Both the position numbers and the translations under genes were made by a program. Of a DNA stretch of 26,584 nt, positions 5,983-12,771 are shown piece after piece (within the stretch, counting starts at the first letter, position 1; each line of letters opens with the position of its first letter). Source of the stretch: Candidatus Yonathbacteria bacterium CG17_big_fil_post_rev_8_21_14_2_50_43_9 (GTDB taxonomy: Bacteria; Patescibacteriota; Minisyncoccia; Phycocordibacterales; UBA1550); NCBI GenBank assembly GCA_002771015.1, contig PCUO01000007.1, positions 10,388 to 36,971 on the forward strand, in the 5' to 3' direction. The notes below the pieces were generated by a model. That model saw only the letters and a list, made by a program, of their open reading frames with translations. It did not search any database and was not told where the DNA came from.

Positions 5983-6011
5983 AGTATATAAGATGATGAA
6001 GTTGTCCACAA
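5983..6011 (-). promoter_or_regulatory. Promoter of the secreted-protein pair
   Basis: Minus strand: -35 TTGTGG (6011-6006), 17-base spacer, -10 TATACT (5988-5983). The start near 5976 leaves about 50 bases before ATG 5925. Confidence 0.5.
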
Positions 6012-6021
6012 TAGAGTGTTT

Positions 6022-6558
6022 TTACTTTACGAATTCTTTTTTATATAACTCAATACTCTTTGTAACAGCTTCTCGTGCTTCTTTTACTCCTTCAAATCCA
6101 GAAACTTCAACGATTTTGTTCTGAATTTTCTTGTAAGTTGTGAAAAAGTGCTCCATTTCCTTGAGAGTGTGTTTGTTTATGTCATTCAAATCATGAACGT
6201 CCTCCCAGCGTGGGTCGCCCACAGGCACAGCAATCACCTTGTCGTCACCTTCTCCAGAGTCCGTCATGTGCATAATGGCAATCGGGCGAGCATCTACAAG
6301 GATTCCTGGGAAAAGTGGATATGTTGTGAGGAGAACAACGTCAAGAGCATCACCGTCGTTCCAAAGCGTCTGTGGCACAAAACCGTAGTCAAAAGGGTAA
6401 TCCTGTGCAGTATGAAGTGCGCGGTCAAGCGCAATTAGTCCAGTTTCCTTGTCTATTTCATACTTATTTTTTGACCCTTTTGGGATTTCAACAATTACAT
6501 TGATTTCTTTTGGGGCATTGTCACCGAGAGAAACATCGTGCCAAAGGTTTAAAGACAT
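6022..6558 (-). CDS. ppa: Inorganic pyrophosphatase (family I)
   Basis: A soluble Mg-dependent pyrophosphatase of 178 residues that splits pyrophosphate to two phosphates and so drives nucleotide polymerisation and aminoacylation. Visible motifs are VEIPKGSKNKYEID (23-36), YPFDYGFVP (54-62), the metal-binding signature DGDALDVV (68-75, with D68, D70 and D73), and MTDSGEGDDKVIAV (98-111, with D100 and D105). Length and order are normal. It lies 32 bases after nusA on the same strand and is probably co-transcribed with it. The CPR assignment does not depend on this gene, which is widely conserved. Confidence 0.97.
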   Translation of the reverse strand: MSLNLWHDVSLGDNAPKEINVIVEIPKGSKNKYEIDKETGLIALDRALHTAQDYPFDYGFVPQTLWNDGDALDVVLLTTYPLFPGILVDARPIAIMHMTDSGEGDDKVIAVPVGDPRWEDVHDLNDINKHTLKEMEHFFTTYKKIQNKIVEVSGFEGVKEAREAVTKSIELYKKEFVK

Positions 6559-6590
6559 AGTTTTTAGGTGTTAGGTTTTATCTGATAGAT

Positions 6591-7856
6591 TTATTTGGAA
6601 TCAGTTTCTACGGCAGGAGTTTCTGGTGGCTTTTCTTCTACCGCAGTTTCTTTTGTCGTTTCCTCAATTAAAACATCATCCTCTGATGTGCCATCGGCAA
6701 CACTTTCTCCTGCAGTTTCACCAACGAGCCCCACAATATCAAGCTTCCACCCAGTAAGCTTTGCTGCGAGACGCACGTTTTGGCCTCCGCGACCGATGGC
6801 GAGGGATTGCTGATCGGCAGAAACCGTTACGGTTGCTTGGTGATTCCCCTCATCAAGAACCACCGACTGTACTTGTGCTGGCGAAAGCGCGTCCTCAATG
6901 AACTTTTTCGCATCATCTGACCAGATAATAAGGTCAATCTTTTCACCGCCGAGTTCGCTCATTACTGTTGAAACACGGACTCCACGCTGACCAACACACG
7001 AGCCGATAGGGTCAATGTGTTCGTCGCTTGAAGCCACTGCAACCTTTGCGCGGGAGCCTGCTTCGCGCGCAACTGCTTTGATTTGCACCGTGCCTGCCGC
7101 AACTTCTGGCGCTTCTTGAGAAAAGAGTTTCTCAATCATTTTTGGATGAGCGCGTGAGAGGCGAACGTCAATTCCTCGTGGATTTTCCTCCACTTTATAT
7201 AGATATGCGCTGATCCTCTCTCCCTGCTTGTAACGTTCGCTAGGAATTTGGTCTTCGTATGCAAGTAATCCGGTTGTTTTGCCTAGGTCAACGAAAATAT
7301 TTCCACGGTCCATTCTCTGAACAGAACCCTGAATAATGTCGCCAACCTTTCCGCCGTATTCGCCAACGATAGAAACCTTTTCTGCTTCGCGAATACGCTG
7401 AATAATCACCTGCTTAGCGGTTTGCGCGGCGATGCGACCGTAGTCGTCGTGCGTTTCAAGAGGGAAAATGATCTCATCACCAGAAACTGCGTCACGTTTG
7501 ATTCGGCGAGCATCATCAATGAGAATATCGTGCTCGGGGCTGAAACGGCGAATGGAAATTTCCTCACCCTCTGGAACGTCTGTGTTGAGAGCCTTTTCCT
7601 TTGCCTCGGCATCCTCATCGGTGTCATTGGGCATACGTACTGCACCCTCGTCAACGACGATTTTAACCTGCACAAATTCAGTCTTTCCGGAGTTTATGTC
7701 AAAAACAGCGCGAACAATCTGACCTTTTTTACCAAAGTCCTTTTTGTATGCGGCCGCAAGCGCTTGTTCAATAGCCTCTATGATTTTTTCTCGCGGTATA
7801 CCACGCTCTTGCTCAAGCTGTTCCAACGCTGAACCCAATGTTTTTAAGTCTAACAT
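6591..7856 (-). CDS. nusA: Transcription elongation/termination factor NusA
   Basis: Binds RNA polymerase and nascent RNA and modulates pausing, termination and antitermination. The N-terminal polymerase-binding domain (1-130) contains GIPREKIIEAIEQALAAAYK and a longer acidic insertion (about 74-105). An S1 domain follows at about 171-235 (GDIIQGSVQRMDRGNIFVDL). Two KH domains come next, marked by DPIGSCVGQRGVRV (282-295) and AIGRGGQNVRLA (353-364). The C-terminus is a short acidic Glu/Thr tail rather than the acidic repeats of enterobacterial NusA. No rimP gene precedes it, unlike the common rimP-nusA order. The leader of about 170 bases, from a consensus promoter at 8035-8062, contains an attenuator-like hairpin. 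ppa follows. Confidence 0.97.
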   Translation of the reverse strand: MLDLKTLGSALEQLEQERGIPREKIIEAIEQALAAAYKKDFGKKGQIVRAVFDINSGKTEFVQVKIVVDEGAVRMPNDTDEDAEAKEKALNTDVPEGEEISIRRFSPEHDILIDDARRIKRDAVSGDEIIFPLETHDDYGRIAAQTAKQVIIQRIREAEKVSIVGEYGGKVGDIIQGSVQRMDRGNIFVDLGKTTGLLAYEDQIPSERYKQGERISAYLYKVEENPRGIDVRLSRAHPKMIEKLFSQEAPEVAAGTVQIKAVAREAGSRAKVAVASSDEHIDPIGSCVGQRGVRVSTVMSELGGEKIDLIIWSDDAKKFIEDALSPAQVQSVVLDEGNHQATVTVSADQQSLAIGRGGQNVRLAAKLTGWKLDIVGLVGETAGESVADGTSEDDVLIEETTKETAVEEKPPETPAVETDSK

Positions 7857-7982
7857 GGTGAATTTCTTTGAGCGAACGATTCTATAGAAAGGCTATTTAC
7901 CCCAGTTAAAGCCTGCAATGCAGGGATTTTTCTACGAAAAATTATTTAACGGTGTATAAGTAAAATATAGTCGCTTTGCTCC

Positions 7983-8024
7983 TTATTTTTCTAATAAAAG
8001 TGTCCGACCTCGGCGGACGGACAT
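7983..8024 (-). promoter_or_regulatory. Attenuator-like nusA leader: 13-codon ORF overlapping a hairpin
   Basis: About ten bases after the predicted -10, an ATG at 8024 opens a 13-residue frame, MSVRRGRTLLLEK, ending in TAA at 7983. Its first half coincides with a hairpin (8001-8023) of 9-bp arms, TGTCCGTCC and GGTCGGACA on the minus strand, with one mismatch. The hairpin is followed by CTTTTATT. A short peptide over a terminator-like stem ahead of a transcription factor gene suggests attenuation or autoregulation. No ribosome binding site is visible for the peptide. Confidence 0.4.
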
Positions 8025-8034
8025 TAACTTCACT

Positions 8035-8062
8035 ATTATATCAAAATGGGTGGGGATGTCAA
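8035..8062 (-). promoter_or_regulatory. Consensus promoter of the nusA-ppa operon
   Basis: Minus strand: TTGACA (8062-8057), 16-base spacer, TATAAT (8040-8035). Both hexamers are exact consensus, the best pair in the window. Start near 8028. Confidence 0.75.
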
Positions 8063-8272
8063 CATCAACGCAGTAGAACCTCTATTGTATAATCGCACAC
8101 GTGTTTGCTCCATTAACATAATCACTCGCGCATCCTCATTAAGGACAACCACTCCAGCACTCATACTTTCTCTACAGAAATTATTTGCTATAGCGTATAA
8201 TTGCTGGAGAGATGGCGATGGTGAGTGGAGAGTGTTGTTTGTTGTTATACACACCTACTCTGCTGAAAAGTT

Positions 8273-8294
8273 TGCTATACTATTAGGATATAAT
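8273..8294 (+). promoter_or_regulatory. Candidate pilB promoter
   Basis: TGC-TATACT (8273-8281) is an extended -10. A second exact TATAAT is at 8289-8294. A further TATAAT lies at 8196-8201. No convincing -35 is seen. The stretch 8063-8417 otherwise holds no supported gene: it contains these sites, a small GAATT-AGCA-AATTC hairpin near 8316-8329 and the heptamer array. A transcript from here would have a leader of about 120-130 bases. Confidence 0.4.
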
Positions 8295-8370
8295 GTCGAA
8301 TGTAGAATATTGACGAATTAGCAAATTCGCACTTGGCGCTATAGAAAAAACAGAGGACTCTTTTGATCCC

Positions 8371-8447
8371 TTTCAACTTTCAACTTTCAACATTCGATAT
8401 TCGATATTCAACACAAAGTGACCGTTAACAACAAACAACTCAAAGAA
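8371..8447 (+). repeat. Heptanucleotide-period array across the pilB start
   Basis: Eleven consecutive 7-base units in one register: TTTCAAC three times, ATTCGAT twice, ATTCAAC, ACAAAGT, GACCGTT, AACAACA, AACAACT, CAAAGAA. The first six are near-identical; the last five are degenerate. The pilB GTG (8418) lies inside the array, so the first codons (TVNNKQLKE) come from it. Confidence 0.8.
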
Positions 8448-10166
8448 TTTATAGCAGACTCGGGGCTCGTGCCACGCACAGAGCTTGACCTTGCAGAAAA
8501 ACAATCTGAGGAAAAGAAAACATATCTCGGAAATCTTCTCGTTTCTAGTGGAAAAATTTCAGAAGATGGTCTTCGTCGCACCGAGGCATACATTTTGGGC
8601 ATCCCGTTCGTAAACTTAAAAGGACAAAAAATTGATTTTGAAGTTCTTTCTCTCATACCAGAACCTATTGCGAGAAAGAACAACATTGTTGCATTTAAAA
8701 AAACCACTACAGCTCTTGAGGTTGCAATGTTGGACACCGACGACCTTGGCGCTATTGAATTCGTAAAAAAGAAAGTGGGATTAAAAATTCTCCCGCGACT
8801 CACTGATCAGGAATCAATAAAGGGTGTTCTTCTCCAGTATCAAAAAAGTTTGAAAGCCGAGTTTGGAGATATAATAGAAAAAGAAGCTAGCGCCTTAAAG
8901 ATGGTCTCGGAAGGAGAGGGCCCACAGAGCGAAGAAGAACTAAAAAAACTCGCAGAGGATTTGCCTGTTGTAAAAATTGTAGACACTTTGCTTAATCATG
9001 CCATTATTCAAGGAGCATCAGACATTCATATAGAGCCACTTGATGCGCAAGTTGTAATTCGTTACCGTATTGACGGGATATTGCATGATGCAATGGTTTT
9101 GCCAAAGACAGCTGCGGCTGGCATCGTGGCACGCGTGAAGGTCCTCGCAAACTTGAAGCTTGACGAAAAACGTCTCCCACAAGACGGACGTTTCAAAATA
9201 GAATCTGCAGGAGAAAAAGTTGCGTTCCGTGTTTCAACGTTGCCAACATATTACGGCGAGAAAACCGTTATGCGTCTTTTGCGTGAAGCTGTTTCGGGCT
9301 TTACTCTAGAGGGGCTAGGTTTTATTGGGATCAACCTTGAGCGTATTCATGAGGCAACAAAACAGCACGTCGGTATGATACTCACCACAGGTCCAACTGG
9401 GTCTGGTAAATCAACAACGCTTTATACAATTCTAGATTTGGTTAATAGCCCAGAGGTAAACATCTCTACTATTGAGGATCCTATTGAATATCAAATGGCG
9501 CGCGTGAACCAAACACAAGTGAAGTCTGAGATTGGGCTCACGTTTGCGTCCGGGCTCCGCACGCTTATGCGTCAGGATCCAGATATTATTATGGTCGGCG
9601 AAATCCGTGATAATGAAACGGCGTCTCTCGCAGTGAATGCCGCGCTTACCGGGCACCTCGTACTCTCTACTCTCCACACCAATTCTGCGGCGTCAACAAT
9701 GCCACGTCTTATTGATATGGACATTGAGCCGTTTCTGATTGTTTCTACGGTGAATGTTATTATTTCGCAACGACTTGTCCGTCGACTCACTAATGTGAAT
9801 GAAAAGTATTTTCTTAGCACAGATGAAATAAACGCGCTCAAAAAATCTATGGACCTTGATCGCATTATGAATGTTTTGAAGGAAGAAAAAATTGTCTCGC
9901 AAAATGCAGAATGGAAAGACGTGCCACTTTATCGCCCACAAAAATCAACTGACAGCGAGGATGGTTACAATGGACGCGTTGGAATTCATGAAGTTCTAAA
10001 AATGTCTCCAACAATACGCGACCTTGTGATAAAAGGGGAAACAGCGACTATTGTTGAGGGTCAGGCGCGCAAAGAGGGAATGCTCACGATGACCGAGGAC
10101 GGTATGATAAAAGCTGTGCAGGGTCTTACGAGCATAGAGGAGATTTTCCGTGTGGTTTCGGAATAA
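8418..10166 (+). CDS. pilB: Type IV pilus assembly ATPase, PilB/GspE family
   Basis: A cytoplasmic hexameric ATPase of 582 residues that powers pilus extension. The N-terminal MshEN-like domain (about 1-145) includes LGIPFVNL. The NTPase core carries the NTD motif ASDIHIEP (200-207), Walker A GPTGSGKSTT (325-334), the Asp box EDPIEYQ, Walker B DPDIIMVGEIRD (387-398) and the His box TGHLVLSTLHTN (411-422). The zinc-binding tetracysteine region that usually follows VRRL is absent: after LVRRLTNVNEKYFLSTDEI there are no cysteines. The GTG start is inferred; no other start lies upstream in frame after the array, and no ribosome binding site is visible. First gene of the pilus operon. Confidence 0.95.
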   Translation: MTVNNKQLKEFIADSGLVPRTELDLAEKQSEEKKTYLGNLLVSSGKISEDGLRRTEAYILGIPFVNLKGQKIDFEVLSLIPEPIARKNNIVAFKKTTTALEVAMLDTDDLGAIEFVKKKVGLKILPRLTDQESIKGVLLQYQKSLKAEFGDIIEKEASALKMVSEGEGPQSEEELKKLAEDLPVVKIVDTLLNHAIIQGASDIHIEPLDAQVVIRYRIDGILHDAMVLPKTAAAGIVARVKVLANLKLDEKRLPQDGRFKIESAGEKVAFRVSTLPTYYGEKTVMRLLREAVSGFTLEGLGFIGINLERIHEATKQHVGMILTTGPTGSGKSTTLYTILDLVNSPEVNISTIEDPIEYQMARVNQTQVKSEIGLTFASGLRTLMRQDPDIIMVGEIRDNETASLAVNAALTGHLVLSTLHTNSAASTMPRLIDMDIEPFLIVSTVNVIISQRLVRRLTNVNEKYFLSTDEINALKKSMDLDRIMNVLKEEKIVSQNAEWKDVPLYRPQKSTDSEDGYNGRVGIHEVLKMSPTIRDLVIKGETATIVEGQARKEGMLTMTEDGMIKAVQGLTSIEEIFRVVSE

Positions 10167-10172
10167 AGGTCG

Positions 10173-10272
10173 CTCGGGGTCGTCTTGTGCGTGGTACGGA
10201 TATTTTTCTGCTGAAAAATTCCTCGTGCTCGTGTCGACACACTCGCAAGTCCCCGCACAAGAGACACCCTCG
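10173..10272. repeat. Nested hairpin between pilB and pilC
   Basis: An imperfect outer stem of about 19 bp joins CTCGGGGTCGTCTTGTGCG (10173-10191) to CGCACAAGAGACACCCTCG (10254-10272). Inside it, GGATATTTTTC pairs with GAAAAATTCC around TGCT (10198-10222). No T run follows, so it may be an mRNA-processing or partial-termination structure or a palindromic insertion. Confidence 0.55.
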
Positions 10273-10308
10273 CTTAAAGTTGTAATGCAAATGCAAATTA
10301 AAACTTGT

Positions 10309-10338
10309 TTGATTGCTTGTAATGAGAGATAATATAAA
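10309..10338 (+). promoter_or_regulatory. Putative internal promoter for pilC
   Basis: TTGATT (10309-10314), then overlapping -10 candidates TAATAT (10330-10335, spacer 15) and TATAAA (10333-10338, spacer 18). The latter ends five bases before the pilC ATG. This suggests a near-leaderless pilC transcript in addition to read-through from pilB. Confidence 0.4.
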
Positions 10339-10343
10339 CAGCG

Positions 10344-11558
10344 ATGCCAAAATTTAAATACCAAGTTCGTGAACTCTCAGGAGAGTATACATCAGGCGAG
10401 ATGGGAGCCAAGGATCGTTTTGCTGTTGCTTCCGAACTTCGCGCTAACGGAAAGTCTGTCGTGTCTGTAGAAGAGGTTGCTGTAGGGTTTGTAATTAATA
10501 TCGACAGCATCAACGAGATGCTTTCTCGCGTGAAAGTTCGCGAGCTTATTACTTTTTCTCACAACCTGAGCGCTATGATGACGGCAGGACTCTCCTTGTC
10601 TCGCGGGCTTTCCATTCAGGAGCGTCAAACAAAAAATCCCGCTCTCAAAAAAACACTGAAGACTTTGATAGCTGAGATTAGCAAGGGCTCTACCTTGTCG
10701 GCAGGAATGGAAAAGTCCCCAAAAGTATTTTCTCCAATTTTCATTTCTATGGTGCGCGCGGGCGAGGAGTCTGGAAGCCTTTCAGACGCGCTCCTTACAC
10801 TAGGTGACCAGCTTGAAAAAAGCTATCTTTTGAAAAAGAAAATAAAAGGGGCGATGATTTATCCCTCTGTTGTTATCGCGACACTCATTATTATCGGTGT
10901 GCTGATGTTTATTTATGTTGTTCCAACACTCGCGGCAACATTCAAAGAGCTCAACACTGAGCTTCCAACAAGCACAAAAGTAATTATGTGGATTTCAGAG
11001 TTTCTTTCTAATCATTTGATTGTTGGCTTAGCTATTGTTGCAACAATAGGAACAGCGATATTTTTTGCTCTTCGCACAAAACAAGGTCAGCGCGTACTTG
11101 AATTCATATCGTTCAAGTTGCCGGTAGTTGGGGATCTTGTGCGACAGTCCAACGCGGCTCGCACTGCTCGCACATTGTCGTCGCTCCTTTCATCCGGGGT
11201 GGATATGTTGGAGGCGATATCTATCACAAAAGATGTTTTGCAAAACTCGTATTACAAGGATAGGTTGAAATTGGCGGGTGAGCGGGTTCAAAAAGGTATT
11301 CCATTGTCGTCGGTTTTTGCAGAGACAGATATTTATCCGCTTTTGGTCGGGGATATGATAGAAGTGGGCGAGGAAACAGGAAAGTTATCAGAGATGCTTC
11401 TCAACCTTGCGACTTATTACGAGAATGAAGTTGATGAGGCGACAAAAAATATGTCTACAATCATTGAGCCGGTTTTGATGGTGTTCATTGGCGCATCAGT
11501 CGGGTTCTTTGCTGTTTCTATGATTTCTCCTATGTACAGCGTGATGAGCAATGTGTAG
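10344..11558 (+). CDS. pilC: Type IV pilus inner-membrane platform protein, PilC/GspF family
   Basis: A 404-residue polytopic platform protein that couples the ATPase to pilin insertion. It has the two tandem T2SF domains. The first (about 63-190) includes FSHNLSAMMTAGLSLSRGL and MVRAGEESGSLSDAL. The second (about 270-390) includes ARTLSSLLSSGVDMLEAI and MIEVGEETGKLSEML. Membrane helices are at about 172-195 (VVIATLIIIGVLMFIYVVP), 220-240 and 375-397. Domain order and length are normal for the family. The first pseudopilin gene starts 17 bases after the stop. Confidence 0.95.
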   Translation: MPKFKYQVRELSGEYTSGEMGAKDRFAVASELRANGKSVVSVEEVAVGFVINIDSINEMLSRVKVRELITFSHNLSAMMTAGLSLSRGLSIQERQTKNPALKKTLKTLIAEISKGSTLSAGMEKSPKVFSPIFISMVRAGEESGSLSDALLTLGDQLEKSYLLKKKIKGAMIYPSVVIATLIIIGVLMFIYVVPTLAATFKELNTELPTSTKVIMWISEFLSNHLIVGLAIVATIGTAIFFALRTKQGQRVLEFISFKLPVVGDLVRQSNAARTARTLSSLLSSGVDMLEAISITKDVLQNSYYKDRLKLAGERVQKGIPLSSVFAETDIYPLLVGDMIEVGEETGKLSEMLLNLATYYENEVDEATKNMSTIIEPVLMVFIGASVGFFAVSMISPMYSVMSNV

Positions 11559-11565
11559 GTTGGGG

Positions 11566-11650
11566 AACAATTGACATGAAACAATTAACAACTAACAAGA
11601 TTTTCGACGAGTGGGTTTTCGCGAAGCGAAAACCCACTGTCAACTGTTTT
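11566..11650 (+). repeat. Heptamer array with central hairpin, first pseudopilin leader
   Basis: From 11567 the sequence reads as 7-base units: ACAATTG, ACATGAA, ACAATTA, ACAACTA, ACAAGAT, then less regular ones, ending CTGTCAA, CTGTTTT. The middle is a perfect 13-bp hairpin (11610-11638), AGTGGGTTTTCGC and GCGAAAACCCACT around GAA. Outer parts also pair: AACAATTGACA near the left end with TGTCAACTGTT at 11638-11648, one mismatch. The array encodes residues 1-25 of the protein. Confidence 0.7.
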
Positions 11651-12106
11651 CACCGTGGCTTCACCGCTCTTGAAATACTCATTGTCATTGCAATTCTAGC
11701 GATTCTTTTGGCGACTATATTACCGTCATTTATAAACTTTCGCAGGAGCAGTCTCTTGAATACAGACACAATGAATCTCGTAACAATTATCAACCGCGCG
11801 CGTTTACTTTCAGTCTCTTCAAAAGATGATGAGCGGTACGGTATACACCTTGAGTCTGGTAAGGTGGTGCTGTTCAAGGGAGACACATACTCCGAAGGCG
11901 AGCCAACAAATGAAACTCATTTGTTCAGCACGGACCTCACTCTTTCAATTATTGCGATAAGTGGCGGTGGTTCAGAAATTTTGTTTGAGAAAGTTACCGG
12001 CGCGACGACTGATGGTAAAAATGCAACTACGACACTCCTTGTTACTGGCACTACATCAAGTACGACAGTGTTGATATATCCAACAGGAATTGCGACTATA
12101 TATTAA
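11576..12106 (+). CDS. Type IV pseudopilin 1 (GspH/FimT-like)
   Basis: A 176-residue prepilin-like protein. The class III signal is G28|FTALEILIVIAILAILLA, with Glu at +5 of the mature form and a hydrophobic helix of about 20 residues. The remaining soluble domain has strand-rich segments (ERYGIHLESGKVVLFKGDTY) resembling GspH/FimT minor pilins. The leader before Gly28 is 28 residues and hydrophilic, longer than the 6-15 typical of type IVa prepilins. There is no in-frame ATG, GTG or TTG between 11576 and the cleavage site, so the long leader must be translated. GGGGA lies about ten bases upstream of the ATG. It probably belongs to a pilus tip or assembly-priming complex with the next three genes. 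Confidence 0.88.
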   Translation: MKQLTTNKIFDEWVFAKRKPTVNCFHRGFTALEILIVIAILAILLATILPSFINFRRSSLLNTDTMNLVTIINRARLLSVSSKDDERYGIHLESGKVVLFKGDTYSEGEPTNETHLFSTDLTLSIIAISGGGSEILFEKVTGATTDGKNATTTLLVTGTTSSTTVLIYPTGIATIY

Positions 12107-12109
12107 TAT

Positions 12110-12200
12110 AGAATATGGAATACAAAATATCAGAAAAAAGAATTTGGAAAAGAGAATGGAGAATCAAAAGTCCCCATTCCCCATTCCCTGTTTCCCATTC
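12110..12200 (+). repeat. 13-unit heptamer array, second pseudopilin leader
   Basis: 91 bases, thirteen units in one register. The left part is GAAT-type (AGAATAT, GGAATAC, ... GAGAATG, GAGAATC). The right part is ATTC-type (AAAAGTC, CCCATTC, CCCATTC, CCTGTTT, CCCATTC). Because GAAT and ATTC are complementary, the two halves can fold on each other. The CCCCATT words resemble the heptameric STRR repeats known from cyanobacteria. Confidence 0.75.
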
Positions 12201-12675
12201 TGATCAACGCGGTTTCGGGCTCATAGAGGTTGTCATTGGCTCTGCTGTTCTTTCGGTCGCGGTTTTTGGAATCTCTGGTTTTTTTCACACAGTTTTAAAG
12301 ACGAGCAGAATTACAGAGTCAGCTGTTCAAGGAGACTACCTTTTGGAGGAGGGGATTGAGGTGGCGAAGATTTTTCGCGACATGAGCTACACGAGCAATA
12401 TTAAAAATATGTCCACCACTACCACCTATTATTTTTTTTGGAGCGATACAAACTGGGCAACCACAACAACCAAAACAATTGTTGATGGAAAATATGAACG
12501 CAGTCTTACTTTTGAAGATGTGAAACGCGACTCACTCACAAAAGATATTTCTGCAACAGGAGTTTACGATCCAGACGTGAAGCTCGTTGCTGTGTCGGTG
12601 GCATGGTGGACGCCTGTAGTAGGAACAACAACACGTTCAATACAGACATACATAGTGAATCTTTTTAACAATTAA
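12115..12675 (+). CDS. Type IV pseudopilin 2 (PilV/GspI-like)
   Basis: A 186-residue prepilin-like protein. The cleavage motif is G33|FGLIEVVIGSAVLSVAVFGI with Glu at +5. The mature part has YLLEEGIEVAKIFRDMSY, typical of PilV/GspI-like minor pilins, and a Thr-rich mid-region. The 33-residue leader (MEYKISEKRIWKREW...) is encoded almost wholly by the heptamer array at 12110-12200. No alternative in-frame start lies between the ATG and the cleavage site. The gene starts nine bases after the previous stop with no visible ribosome binding site, suggesting translational coupling. Confidence 0.87.
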   Translation: MEYKISEKRIWKREWRIKSPHSPFPVSHSDQRGFGLIEVVIGSAVLSVAVFGISGFFHTVLKTSRITESAVQGDYLLEEGIEVAKIFRDMSYTSNIKNMSTTTTYYFFWSDTNWATTTTKTIVDGKYERSLTFEDVKRDSLTKDISATGVYDPDVKLVAVSVAWWTPVVGTTTRSIQTYIVNLFNN

Positions 12676-12680
12676 GTGGG

Positions 12681-12771
12681 TAGAATATAGAATATGGAAT
12701 ATAGAATAAAAAAAATCATACAAAGAGGAATAAAGAATATTCAAAATTCGATATTCAAAATTCGATATTCA
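12681..12771 (+). repeat. 13-unit heptamer array, third pseudopilin leader
   Basis: 91 bases, thirteen units in one register, the same length as the array at 12110. Left part: TAGAATA, TAGAATA, TGGAATA, TAGAATA, then irregular units. Right part: ATATTCA, AAATTCG, ATATTCA, AAATTCG, ATATTCA. The halves are complementary in type (GAAT against ATTC), so the array can form a hairpin. Confidence 0.8.

Noticed and set aside
8036..8254. 72-codon minus-strand frame (with an internal start giving MSAGVVVLNEDARVIML) upstream of nusA
   Set aside because: The internal part faintly recalls a Nudix N-terminus but stops after 42 residues with no Nudix box; no promoter or ribosome binding site matches the start, and the frame ends inside the nusA promoter.
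8046..8321. 91-codon plus-strand frame before pilB
   Set aside because: Overlaps the candidate pilB promoters, has no ribosome binding site and shows no recognisable protein pattern.
8371..12771. CRISPR array
   Set aside because: The repeated units are 7 bases and contiguous with no spacers, and no cas genes are present.
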